From Amycolatopsis bartoniae (GTDB taxonomy: Bacteria > Actinomycetota > Actinomycetes > Mycobacteriales > Pseudonocardiaceae), in assembly GCF_014191255.1 (NCBI RefSeq), contig NZ_JACHWH010000015.1:1-64000 (forward strand): a stretch of DNA of 64,000 nucleotides. The letters run 5' to 3'. The stretch's first letter is position 1; each line of letters opens with the position of its first letter. The translations under genes were made by a program, and so were the position numbers. Below, piece after piece: positions 17,115-25,188 of the stretch. Under the pieces are notes generated by a model. It saw only the letters and a program-made list of their open reading frames with translations. It searched no databases and was not told the origin of the DNA.

Positions 17115-18130
17115 GCCGGGTTCCGTCCGATGAAGAACTCCCGGAAGGGGTCCATGCTGGGGTTGAGGCCGGCGTCGAGGAGTCCCTTGCGCAGTGCGGT
17201 CATCTGCGCGTCGTGGATGCGCTGGGTGGGCTGACGCAGCGGGCCGCCGTTGTAACCCTGCAGCCACCCCTGGAACTTCCAGGCCTGACGGTTGAGAAAG
17301 GCGCCACCGTGCAGCGCGCCGGCCAGGCCGGACTTGATCTTGCGCGCGGGATGCAGCTGCCAGTAGATCTCGGCGGCCTCGTCGTACTTGCCGTCGCGCA
17401 ACAGCCGCATGACCCGCGGGATCGTCGGACCGTAGTACTCGTGGTCGCTGGTGGCAGACAGCTGGATCGGCATGACCTGGGACAGCGGGATGAGCTCGCC
17501 TTCGATGGGCATGGAGATGACCACCTCGTCGCCGAAGAGGCGGTGGCACTCGATGACGCTCTGGATACTCGGGAACCCGCCCTCGGCCTTGATCACCGCG
17601 ATGTTCGGGCAGTCGTCGATCAGTCTGCGGATCAGCCGGGCGGGGATGTCGGAAGGGTGGATGCGGGGGCTGAATCCCCACAGGTACATCGGGAACAGGA
17701 TGACCGCGAGGTTCGTGGCGTCGCAGACGGCCTTGGTGTAGTCGTAGATGTCCTGTTCGGACTCCGGGTAGAAGTTCGGCGGATAGGAGAGCAGCACGAG
17801 GTCGGCGCCGGCGTCCTCGGCGCCGCGCACGGCCTCGATGTTCTGCTCGAGGTTGCTCCAGCTGCCGTGGTGCACGAGGACGAATTCGCTTCCCGCCTCG
17901 TCGCGCGCGATGCGGAGGAAGTCGAGGTACTCGGGCAGGGTGATGCTGATCTCGGAGACGCCGAGGGTGCCGAGGAAGCCGTGCTGCTGGGCCAGTGCGA
18001 CATCGTGCCGGATGGCCTTCTCGTTGATGCCGCGTAGGTCGGCGGTGAACGACGGAATGGTGCAGTTGATGGCGCCCACGAGCTTTTCGCGGGCCCAGTC
18101 CCGGGCCTCGGCGCGGGTGTAGGGGGGCAT
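17111..18130 (-). CDS. DapA/NAL superfamily aldolase-type lyase
   Basis: A 339-residue class I lyase of the dihydrodipicolinate synthase/N-acetylneuraminate lyase superfamily. The Schiff-base Lys is in IAVIKAEGG and the catalytic Tyr in FPMYLWGF. It is longer than DapA (~290) and lacks tight agreement with it, so it is probably a catabolic aldolase or hydratase-aldolase acting on a 2-oxoacid. GGAAAGG precedes the ATG. It couples directly into the cyclase gene, suggesting consecutive steps. Confidence 0.87.
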   Translation of the reverse strand: MPPYTRAEARDWAREKLVGAINCTIPSFTADLRGINEKAIRHDVALAQQHGFLGTLGVSEISITLPEYLDFLRIARDEAGSEFVLVHHGSWSNLEQNIEAVRGAEDAGADLVLLSYPPNFYPESEQDIYDYTKAVCDATNLAVILFPMYLWGFSPRIHPSDIPARLIRRLIDDCPNIAVIKAEGGFPSIQSVIECHRLFGDEVVISMPIEGELIPLSQVMPIQLSATSDHEYYGPTIPRVMRLLRDGKYDEAAEIYWQLHPARKIKSGLAGALHGGAFLNRQAWKFQGWLQGYNGGPLRQPTQRIHDAQMTALRKGLLDAGLNPSMDPFREFFIGRNPA

Positions 18131-18160
18131 GATCGATCCTTTCCGTGTCGGCTGGGGAGT

Positions 18161-19642
18161 TCAGGAAGCTCCTGCGCCTTCCCAGGCCAGGTACTTCATC
18201 TCCAGGTATTCGTCGATGCCGTGGACGGAGCCTTCGCGCCCCAGCCCGGACTGCTTGATCCCGCCGAACGGCGCGATCTCAGTGGAGATCAGGCCGGTGT
18301 TGATCCCCACCATGCCGGCTTCCAGCGCCGCGGAGACCCGCCACGTGCGTTCGGCGTCCCGCGTGAACAGGTATGCGGCCAAGCCGAATTCGGTGTCGTT
18401 GGCCGCCGCGACTGCCTCGGCTTCGTCGGTGAACCGGATCAGGGGCAGGACGGGACCGAAGGTTTCCTCGCGGGTGACTGCCATCCGCGTGGTGACCCCG
18501 CTCAGCACGGTCGGCTGGAAGAACAGGCCGCCCCGGGAGTGGCGGGTGCCGCCGCAGAGCACTTCGGCACCGTGTGCGGTCGCGTCGGCGATGTGTTCTT
18601 CGACCTTGGCCACGGCGGGGGGATCGATCAGGGGCCCGATCTGCACGTCCGCCTCGAACCCGTCGCCGACGACGAGTTCGCGGACCCGGCGCGTCACCTC
18701 TTCGGCGAAGCGGTCGTAGATCCCGGCCTGGACGTAGACCCGGTTGGCGCCGATGCACGACTCACCACTGTTGCGATACTTGGCTGTGAGCACGCCCGCG
18801 ACGGCGGTGTCGAGGTCGGCGTCATCGAAGACGAGAACCGGGGCGTTGCCGCCGAGCTCCATCGAGGTCTTCTTCACCGTCTCGGCGGACTGCGCGAGGA
18901 GCAGCCGCCCGACCTCGGTGGAACCGGTGAAGGTGAGCTTCCGGACGAGCGGATTTCCGGTCAGCTCGGCGCCGATCTCCCGGGGGTCGCCGGTCACCAC
19001 GTTGAACACGCCCGCCGGCACGCCCGCCCGCTCGGCCAGTTCGGCCAGTGCCAGTGCCGTCAACGGGGTCTGCTCGGCGGGCTTGACGACCATCGTGCAC
19101 CCCGCGGCCAGCGCGGGGGCCGCCTTGCGGGTGATCATCGCCGCGGGGAAGTTCCACGGCGTGATCGCCGCGCAGACCCCGGCCGGTTCCCGGATGACGA
19201 CGACCCGGCGGGAGGCCTGCGGGCCGGGGAAGACATCGCCGCGGACCCGTTTCGCCTCCTCCGCGAACCATTCGAGGAACGAGGCCGCGTACGCCACTTC
19301 GCCCCGCGCTTCGGCAAGGGGCTTGCCCTCTTCGAGCGTGATCAGCCGCGCGAGGTCCTCGGTGGCGGCCTTCACGAGGTCGTACCACCGCCGCAGCACC
19401 CTGGCTCGCTCGGCAGCCGCGGTGGCCCGCCAGGCCGGCAACGCGCGGTGGGCCGCCGCGACGGCCTCGGCGGCCTGAGCCCGGCTCAGGGCCGGGATGT
19501 CGGTGATCCGCTCACCGGTGGCGGGATTGCCGACCACGAGGTGCCCGGCCTCGCCGTGCTTGACCCAGGCACCGTCCACATAGGAGGCGGTGCGCAGCAG
19601 CGCCGGATCCGCCAAGCCGGGTGCGGGGCTCAGCTGTGTCAT
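18161..19642 (-). CDS. Aldehyde dehydrogenase, succinate-semialdehyde dehydrogenase-like
   Basis: A 493-residue aldehyde dehydrogenase. Oxyanion Asn164 is in TPWNFP, Glu262 in MELGGNAP and the nucleophile Cys296 in NSGESC. The GGNAPVLVFDDADLD and SCIGANRVYVQ strings are typical of GabD-type semialdehyde dehydrogenases, so a small semialdehyde is the likely substrate. ATG at 19642 is taken because a TGAGGAA site precedes it and homology starts there; the frame is open further upstream. It would oxidise the aldehyde released by the aldolase (inference). Confidence 0.9.
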   Translation of the reverse strand: MTQLSPAPGLADPALLRTASYVDGAWVKHGEAGHLVVGNPATGERITDIPALSRAQAAEAVAAAHRALPAWRATAAAERARVLRRWYDLVKAATEDLARLITLEEGKPLAEARGEVAYAASFLEWFAEEAKRVRGDVFPGPQASRRVVVIREPAGVCAAITPWNFPAAMITRKAAPALAAGCTMVVKPAEQTPLTALALAELAERAGVPAGVFNVVTGDPREIGAELTGNPLVRKLTFTGSTEVGRLLLAQSAETVKKTSMELGGNAPVLVFDDADLDTAVAGVLTAKYRNSGESCIGANRVYVQAGIYDRFAEEVTRRVRELVVGDGFEADVQIGPLIDPPAVAKVEEHIADATAHGAEVLCGGTRHSRGGLFFQPTVLSGVTTRMAVTREETFGPVLPLIRFTDEAEAVAAANDTEFGLAAYLFTRDAERTWRVSAALEAGMVGINTGLISTEIAPFGGIKQSGLGREGSVHGIDEYLEMKYLAWEGAGAS

Positions 19643-19652
19643 CGAACGTTCC

Positions 19653-20624
19653 TCACTTCTGGATGGGGGAAATGCCGATCGGCAGTTCGGTGCCGATGCC
19701 GAGCCGCTGTGCGTTGCGCACGCACATGCCCGCCACGGCAAGGTCCTGCACCGCCGCGCCGACGGACTTGTAGAGGACGATCTGGTCGTCTCCAGTGCGT
19801 CCGGGATGACGCCCGGCGACCAGATCGGCCAGTGCGGTCACACGCGAGGTGGGGTCCACGCCCTCGGCGCGGGCGGCGAGCAGGTCCCCCGTGTCGTTCA
19901 GCACCTCGTCGACCATGTCCGCGACGAGCACCTCGGCCCGTGCGATCACTTCGGTGTCCACTTCCCGCTGTTCCGGCAAGGTGGACCCGATCGACACGAC
20001 CGTCGTTCCCGGCCTGAGCCACTGTCCGAGCAGAGTCGGGGATTCGTCCCGGGAACGGGCGGCGCAGACGACCAGTGAGGCCCCGCTCACCGCGGCTTCA
20101 GGCGTGTCGGCCGGCGTGACGGGCAGGCCGCTCAGTGCCGACCTGAACCGCGCCCGGCTCTCCGCCCGTGGGCTGTAGACCTGAACGGACTTCAGTTCCC
20201 GGATCGCGGAGAGTGCGTGCACGTGGTTCTTCGCCTCGAACCCGGATCCGATCACCGCTACGCTCACCGGCCCGGGCGCGGTCAGCAGATCCGCGGCCAG
20301 CGCCGAGGTCGCCGCGGTCCGGTAGCCCGTGACGGAATGCCCGTTCATGAGGGCGACGAGCTCGGCGGAGTGCTGGTCGAACAGCGGAATGAGGTAGGAG
20401 GCGCGGCGCGTGCCCAGGGCGGCGGCGATGAGCTTGGCTCCCATGAGACCGTCGGATGCCGCTCCACTGAGGACCCGGAGCCAGCTGTTGTCCCCCCTGG
20501 CCATGAGCCGCGCGGGATAGCGCGTGTCGTCGACCGGCCCGGCGTAAGCGTTGCGCAGCGCCGTGATCGCCAGCTTCCAGTCGAACGCCGCGCGCACGGC
20601 GTTGTCGTCGAGGAGGAGCGTCAC
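19653..20624 (-). CDS. Ornithine cyclodeaminase/mu-crystallin family dehydrogenase
   Basis: A 323-residue protein with the Rossmann motif VAVIGSGFEAKNH (about 125-137) and the LIPLFDQHSAE region typical of the OCD/mu-crystallin family. Members are ornithine cyclodeaminases, alanine dehydrogenases or ketimine reductases, all working on imines or amino acids. The start is GTG, overlapping the stop of the ABC ATPase gene by four bases. It suggests that the imported compound contains nitrogen. Confidence 0.87.
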   Translation of the reverse strand: MTLLLDDNAVRAAFDWKLAITALRNAYAGPVDDTRYPARLMARGDNSWLRVLSGAASDGLMGAKLIAAALGTRRASYLIPLFDQHSAELVALMNGHSVTGYRTAATSALAADLLTAPGPVSVAVIGSGFEAKNHVHALSAIRELKSVQVYSPRAESRARFRSALSGLPVTPADTPEAAVSGASLVVCAARSRDESPTLLGQWLRPGTTVVSIGSTLPEQREVDTEVIARAEVLVADMVDEVLNDTGDLLAARAEGVDPTSRVTALADLVAGRHPGRTGDDQIVLYKSVGAAVQDLAVAGMCVRNAQRLGIGTELPIGISPIQK

Positions 20625-21394
20625 GCCGCTGCCCCCTGCTCGGATCGGATCAGCCGGTAGACCTGGGAGCGCAGCTCGACGAACTTCGCCGTTTCCTTGG
20701 TCTCGACCTGGTCGCGGTCCCGGCCGAGGTCGACCGGGACGACCGCGGTCACCGTGGTCGGTGCGCCGGAGAGCACCACCACGCGGTCGGCCAGGTACAC
20801 CGCCTCGTCGATGTCGTGGGTGACGAGCAGGAACGTGATGTCCAGGCGGTCGCGCAGGCCGAGGACGAGGTCCTCCAGCTCGGCGCGGGTCTGGGCGTCC
20901 ACCGAGGCGAACGGTTCGTCCATCACCAGGATGCGCGGGCTGAAGGCGAGCGCGCGCGCGATCGCGACGCGTTGCTGCATCCCGCCGGACAGCTGCCAGG
21001 GGTAGAGCGGGCCGGCGTCCGCGAGCCCGACCGAGGCCAGTGCCTCGTCCGCGCGGCGCCGCCGCTCCGCTGCGCGGATTCCCTTGCTACGCAGGGGGAG
21101 ACCGATGTTCCCGCGGACCGTCAGCCAGGGCAGGAGCGACCGGCTGTAGTCCTGGAACACCAGGGCCAGGTCCTCCGGCGGACCGGTGACCGGAGAACCG
21201 CTCAGCTCCACCGTTCCGCGGTCCGGGGTCAGGAGCCCGGACACACAGCGCAGCAGCGTGGTCTTGCCGGCGCCGGAAGGACCGACGACGGTGAGGAAGT
21301 CCCCGGTGCCGGCGCTGAAGCCGACATCGGCGAGCACCTGTTTGCTGCCGTAGCTCTTGTTCAGCCCGCTGACGTCGAGGAGGGGAGTGGTCAT
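20621..21394 (-). CDS. ABC importer ATPase (SsuB/TauB type)
   Basis: A 257-residue nucleotide-binding subunit. Walker A is GPSGAGKTT (38-46), the signature LSGGMQQ (135-141) and Walker B ILVMDEP (155-161), with the TH(D) switch His near residue 195. It powers import by the two permeases encoded just upstream. Its ATG overlaps the stop of the first permease by four bases. Subfamily features (FADPTLLPWLTV-like Q-loop region) match nitrate/sulfonate/taurine importers. Confidence 0.92.
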   Translation of the reverse strand: MTTPLLDVSGLNKSYGSKQVLADVGFSAGTGDFLTVVGPSGAGKTTLLRCVSGLLTPDRGTVELSGSPVTGPPEDLALVFQDYSRSLLPWLTVRGNIGLPLRSKGIRAAERRRRADEALASVGLADAGPLYPWQLSGGMQQRVAIARALAFSPRILVMDEPFASVDAQTRAELEDLVLGLRDRLDITFLLVTHDIDEAVYLADRVVVLSGAPTTVTAVVPVDLGRDRDQVETKETAKFVELRSQVYRLIRSEQGAAA

Positions 21395-22182
21395 TCGGAC
21401 CTGTCCTTCCGGGTGAGGGAGTGGCGCCAGGCCAGGACCTTCCGGTCCACCAGCTGGAGAGCCAGGTTCAGCAGGTAGCCGAGGATGCCGAGCAGGACCA
21501 TCCCGGCCCACATGTCGCCGATCGCGAACTGACGCTGGGCCTGCAGGATGAAGTGGCCGACCCCGGACGAGGAGCCGTACAGCTCGCTGGCGAGCAGCAG
21601 GATGACCGCGACGGACAGACTCGCCCGCAGCCCCACGAAGATCTGCGGGGCGGCACCGGGCAGCACGATGTGTGCGATCCGGTGCCGCCACGAGACGCGG
21701 TAGGAGCGAGCCACGTCCCACACGGTCGGGTCGATGCCGCGGACTCCGTCGATCGTGTTGAGCAGGATCGGCCACAGGGCGCCCAAGAAGATGACCGCGA
21801 CCTTCATCGACGAGCCGATGCCCAGCAGACCGATGGCCAGCGGGAGCAGTGCGGTGGCCGGCAGCGCGCGGAGGAACTGCAGGACCGGGTTCACCGTTTC
21901 CCGGATCCACCGCGTCAGCCCCAGCAGGACACCCAGCGCCACCCCGGCGAGGACGGCCACCAGGTAGCCGCCGAGGAGATTGCCGAGGCTGGGCAGGAAA
22001 TCACTGGCGAACCGGTCGAACAACCACACCTCGTGGAAGCGCTCGAGGATGATCGACAGCGGGGGGAAGAAGTAGGACGTGGTGTGCTGCGAGGACCACC
22101 ACCACACCAGCACCAGCACCACGGGGAGGGTGAACTCCCACGCGGCCAGCCGCCCCAGCCGGGCGAGGCGGGACCTGATCAT
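21391..22182 (-). CDS. ABC importer permease 1 (SsuC/TauC type)
   Basis: A 263-residue integral membrane protein with about six hydrophobic segments. The cytoplasmic EAA-type loop reads DVARSYRVSWRHRIAHIVLPGAAP, which contacts the ATPase. It forms the channel with the second permease. The ATG at 22182 overlaps the stop of permease 2; a longer frame to 22212 exists but adds residues antisense to that overlap. Confidence 0.9.
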   Translation of the reverse strand: MIRSRLARLGRLAAWEFTLPVVLVLVWWWSSQHTTSYFFPPLSIILERFHEVWLFDRFASDFLPSLGNLLGGYLVAVLAGVALGVLLGLTRWIRETVNPVLQFLRALPATALLPLAIGLLGIGSSMKVAVIFLGALWPILLNTIDGVRGIDPTVWDVARSYRVSWRHRIAHIVLPGAAPQIFVGLRASLSVAVILLLASELYGSSSGVGHFILQAQRQFAIGDMWAGMVLLGILGYLLNLALQLVDRKVLAWRHSLTRKDRSE

Positions 22183-23000
22183 CGTGCCTCCCGCCGGTGC
22201 GCCGGGTGCCACCGCAGCAGCGCGCGCTCGATCCTGCTGAACAGCGCGTTGATGACCACGCCGAGGACGCCGGCCACGAAGATCCAGGCGTACATCGCGG
22301 GCAGGTCACCCCCGAGTTCGGTCACCGCGATCTCCTGCCCGATACCCGGCGCCGGGATGAGGAGTTCGGCGGACAGCGACAGCAGCAGGCTGACCGACGC
22401 CGCGATCCGGACCCCCGTGGCGAGGTAGGCGGCCGCGCCGGGGACGACCAGGAACAGGAGGCGGTGGTGCCACCGGACCCGGTACGACCGGCAGGTCTCG
22501 CTCGCCACGGGGTCCACCGCGTGCACCCCGTGGGCGGTTTGCAGCAGGATCGGCCACGTCGAGGCGAACACCACCAGCAGCAGGGTGCTCCCGATGCCGG
22601 AACCGTAGAGGAGCACCGCCAGCGGGACGAGCGCGAGCGACGGGATCGTGCGCAGGAAGTCGACCGTGAAACGCGTCAGCCGCTCCATGACCGGCGAGAC
22701 ACCCAGCACCAGGCCGGCGGCAACGCCGATCGCAGTCGCCACGAGGAGGCCGAGGGCCCAGGCTGCCAGGGTTTGCAGGACTGGGCCCACGAGCCGTCCG
22801 TCGCCGATCATGTCGACGAGGGTCGGTGCCACCCGGCTGGGCGCGGGCAGCGAACCCGGTTGTCCGAGCCGCACCGCCAGCTCCCACAGCGCGAGGACGG
22901 CGGCGACGAAACCGATCTTGGCCGGCCACCGGGTGCCCGCCAGACGCGCGAAGGTGTACCTCGTCGTCGTCCGCGGGGGATCGATCGTTCTCGCGGTCAT
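22179..23000 (-). CDS. ABC importer permease 2 (SsuC/TauC type)
   Basis: A 273-residue membrane protein paralogous to the neighbouring permease, with six predicted membrane spans. Its EAA loop is SETCRSYRVRWHHRLLFLVVPGAA. Two different permeases in one sulfonate-type system imply a heterodimeric channel, less usual than the homodimer of SsuC. The ATG at 23000 overlaps the binding-protein stop by four bases. Confidence 0.9.
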   Translation of the reverse strand: MTARTIDPPRTTTRYTFARLAGTRWPAKIGFVAAVLALWELAVRLGQPGSLPAPSRVAPTLVDMIGDGRLVGPVLQTLAAWALGLLVATAIGVAAGLVLGVSPVMERLTRFTVDFLRTIPSLALVPLAVLLYGSGIGSTLLLVVFASTWPILLQTAHGVHAVDPVASETCRSYRVRWHHRLLFLVVPGAAAYLATGVRIAASVSLLLSLSAELLIPAPGIGQEIAVTELGGDLPAMYAWIFVAGVLGVVINALFSRIERALLRWHPAHRREAR

Positions 23001-23974
23001 CGGTGCCAGACCATCCCCTCGACGGAGGGGACCGACTTGAGGAAGCCCTGCTGAACCATGGCGCCGGCGATCCTGGTGAACGTGGCCTCGTCCACCGCGG
23101 AGCGATACGCGGGCAGGTGTGCTGCCGCGAGGGCCTGCGGCGACAGGGTGGTGAACCCCGTGGCCGAGGCGCGGGCTTCGTCCGGGTGCGCGGCCGCGTA
23201 CTCCACGGCGCGCGTCATGGCAGTGGTGAACTTGGCCGCCGCGTCGGCGTTCTGCTGCAGGTAGGGCTGCACGCCGATCCAGAGCAGCCCGGTGACCCCG
23301 GGCAGGGCGGTCGAGTAGGGATAGGTCACCGGGCGCAGGCCTTGCGAGGTGGCCTGACCGAGGAACGGATCGGCGAACAGCGCGGCGTCCACCCGCCCGT
23401 CCCGCACCCCCGCGAGCATCTCGGGGTAGGGGATCTCCACGAACTTCACCGAGGCGGGGTCCACGCCCGCTTTGGTCAGGGCGAGGCGGGTGGCCAGCTC
23501 CGGCATCGAGCGCAACCCGACGATGGCGATGGTGGCTCCAGTGAGGTCGGCGGTGCGCTGGAACCGGCTGTTCGGCGCTACGAGCAGCACCGAGCCGTCG
23601 TCCTTCGGATCGCTGACGTAGACGTCGTTGCCGGCGACGGCCGCGACCGGCAGGCCCTGACTCTTGGCGGTGATCGCCGGGACGGCGGACACGAGCGCGT
23701 ACTGCAGCTCGCCGTTCATGAGCGAGGGAATGGCGGTCGCCGCGGCCTGGATGACCTTCGGTTCGACGGCGAGGCCGGCGTCTTTGAAGAACCCGTGCTG
23801 GATGCCCAGGTAGAGCGGAGCCGCGTTGAGCAGCGGCGTGACGCCAACGGTGACGGGGATGAGCCCGTCGCTGCGGGCAGCCGGACCGGAGCCGGCCCCG
23901 GCTCCGCAGCCGGTGACGAGGAGGACAGCGGCCACGGTACTGGCGATCACCTTGGTCCATCGTCTGCGAGACAT
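22997..23974 (-). CDS. ABC importer substrate-binding lipoprotein (SsuA/NMT1 type)
   Basis: A 325-residue lipoprotein with a signal sequence and lipobox (LLVTGC, Cys22). The mature part has VTVGVTPLLNAAPLYLGIQHG and the SMPELATRLAL and VDAALFADPF segments of the NMT1/SsuA family. It would deliver a small anionic or heterocyclic compound to the importer. The ATG at 23974 has GAGAGGCGGG upstream and gives a correct signal peptide. It is the first gene of the long reverse operon. Confidence 0.9.
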   Translation of the reverse strand: MSRRRWTKVIASTVAAVLLVTGCGAGAGSGPAARSDGLIPVTVGVTPLLNAAPLYLGIQHGFFKDAGLAVEPKVIQAAATAIPSLMNGELQYALVSAVPAITAKSQGLPVAAVAGNDVYVSDPKDDGSVLLVAPNSRFQRTADLTGATIAIVGLRSMPELATRLALTKAGVDPASVKFVEIPYPEMLAGVRDGRVDAALFADPFLGQATSQGLRPVTYPYSTALPGVTGLLWIGVQPYLQQNADAAAKFTTAMTRAVEYAAAHPDEARASATGFTTLSPQALAAAHLPAYRSAVDEATFTRIAGAMVQQGFLKSVPSVEGMVWHR

Positions 23975-24029
23975 GAAACACCCGCCTCTCTGCGTGTGCT
24001 TGGTCGGACGCGGCGAAGCGCGTTCTCGC

Positions 24030-24058
24030 TGGATATTAAACATTGGATATTGGATAAT
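24030..24058. promoter_or_regulatory. TGGATATT direct repeats in the divergent promoter
   Basis: Three copies of TGGATATT/TGGATAAT (24030, 24044, 24051) lie in an AT-rich patch between the importer operon and the GntR gene. Spacings are 14 and 7 bases. This is the best candidate for GntR binding and for the -10/-35 region of the divergent promoters. Confidence 0.5.
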
Positions 24059-24150
24059 CAACGATGCCCGTCTCCTCCCGCCTGGCTCGCGGGCCCGGAA
24101 ACCACGGCGTGGGAGACTGGTCCAGTCCGAGAACTACCGGCAGGTGAGGT

Positions 24151-24882
24151 ATGTCACCCATTCATCAGCGCGTGGCCGATACGGTGTTCGAGCAGCTTCA
24201 CGAGCGGATCGTCACCGGCGAGCTCGCCCCGGGAGACCGGATAGACCCCACCGAGGTCGCGGATTCCCTGGGGGTCAGCCGGACACCGGTGCGGGAGGCG
24301 ATTCTCCGGCTCGAGGGTCAGGGGCTCGTGGAACGACTGCCCTACCGCGGTGTGGTCGTGGCCGGCATCGACCTGACGGCCGCCGAGGACGTGGCGGCCA
24401 TGCGCATTCACCTCGAGACGCTGGCCGTCCGGACGGCGGTCCCGCGGCTGACGGACGAAGACCTCGCCCGGATGCGCCGGGTCAACGACGAAATCCGGGA
24501 GGCGGTGCGGGGAGCGGATGCGCAGAACTCGTTCCGGTCTCTCAACCGCGCCTTCCACGAGACGCTGTACCGCGCCGCGGGGTCCGGCACGCTGCTCAGG
24601 CTGGTGCAGGACCTCTCGGCGCAGGCGGAACGCTTCCGGCTGCACTTCGACGTCCGGCAGGGGCGTGCGATCGAGGACCACGACCGCATCCTGGACGCCT
24701 GCGATGCCCGGGACCCGGCGGCCGCCGTGGCGGCCACACGCGCGCACATCCTCGGCGCGCACCTGCTGATGATGCCCGAGGACTACACGGTGCCGCCCGG
24801 CTCCGCGCTCGACGTCGCGCTCCGGGAAAGCGGCGCACCGGCCACGACAGCCGGTCGGGCCGGCCGGGTCGCCGCGGGCTGA
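24151..24882 (+). CDS. GntR-family (FadR/FCD) transcriptional regulator
   Basis: A 243-residue regulator. The N-terminal winged helix (about 10-72) contains TEVADSLGVSRTPVREAILRL, and the C-terminal all-helical FCD domain (about 80-215) carries the metal-binding Asp/His pattern (LNRAFHETLY, EDHDRILDA). FCD regulators usually repress a linked catabolic operon until an acid ligand binds. It is divergent from the importer/hydrolase operon, its probable target. ATG at 24151 follows CAGGTGAGGT. Confidence 0.92.
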   Translation: MSPIHQRVADTVFEQLHERIVTGELAPGDRIDPTEVADSLGVSRTPVREAILRLEGQGLVERLPYRGVVVAGIDLTAAEDVAAMRIHLETLAVRTAVPRLTDEDLARMRRVNDEIREAVRGADAQNSFRSLNRAFHETLYRAAGSGTLLRLVQDLSAQAERFRLHFDVRQGRAIEDHDRILDACDARDPAAAVAATRAHILGAHLLMMPEDYTVPPGSALDVALRESGAPATTAGRAGRVAAG

Positions 24883-24889
24883 TCCGTAC

Positions 24890-25082
24890 GACCCGTGGGA
24901 GTGGTGGTGCTGGGCGAGACCAGTGCGGCCACCACGGGGGATTCATTCCCGGAGGGTGGGCAGGGGCCGCTGGCCGGGGTGGAGCCGGTTGGCTCGGCGG
25001 TGACGAGGTCGGCGGGGTCGACGCCGAGGCGGGACAGCAGCACCCGGGCCGCTTCGAGTTCTTGCGGGCACGTTCACGATCA
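24890..25082 (-). pseudogene. Tyrosine-recombinase N-terminal fragment
   Basis: The reverse frame reads PQELEAARVLLSRLGVDPADL and then ESPVVAALVSPST, the start and core-binding region of actinobacterial phage-type site-specific integrases. No SAM-like domain end or catalytic RHRY domain follows. It occupies most of the 306-base space between the GntR gene and the ferredoxin reductase; the remaining 100 bases (25083-25188) show no gene. Confidence 0.5.
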
Positions 25083-25188
25083 GGGTAGCTGAAATCCGCT
25101 GGAGCCCAACACGTGGTCAATTGCCAATGATCGTCCCGCTGGTGTGATACGGAGCGAGCCCGCGCAGCCGGCGGCCGAGCCGGCGTGA

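Noticed and set aside
22179..23981. A 600-codon reverse frame apparently fusing a long N-terminus to permease 2
   Set aside because: The first 327 codons are out of frame with the binding lipoprotein gene, which has a signal peptide and family motifs. The permease starts at 23000.
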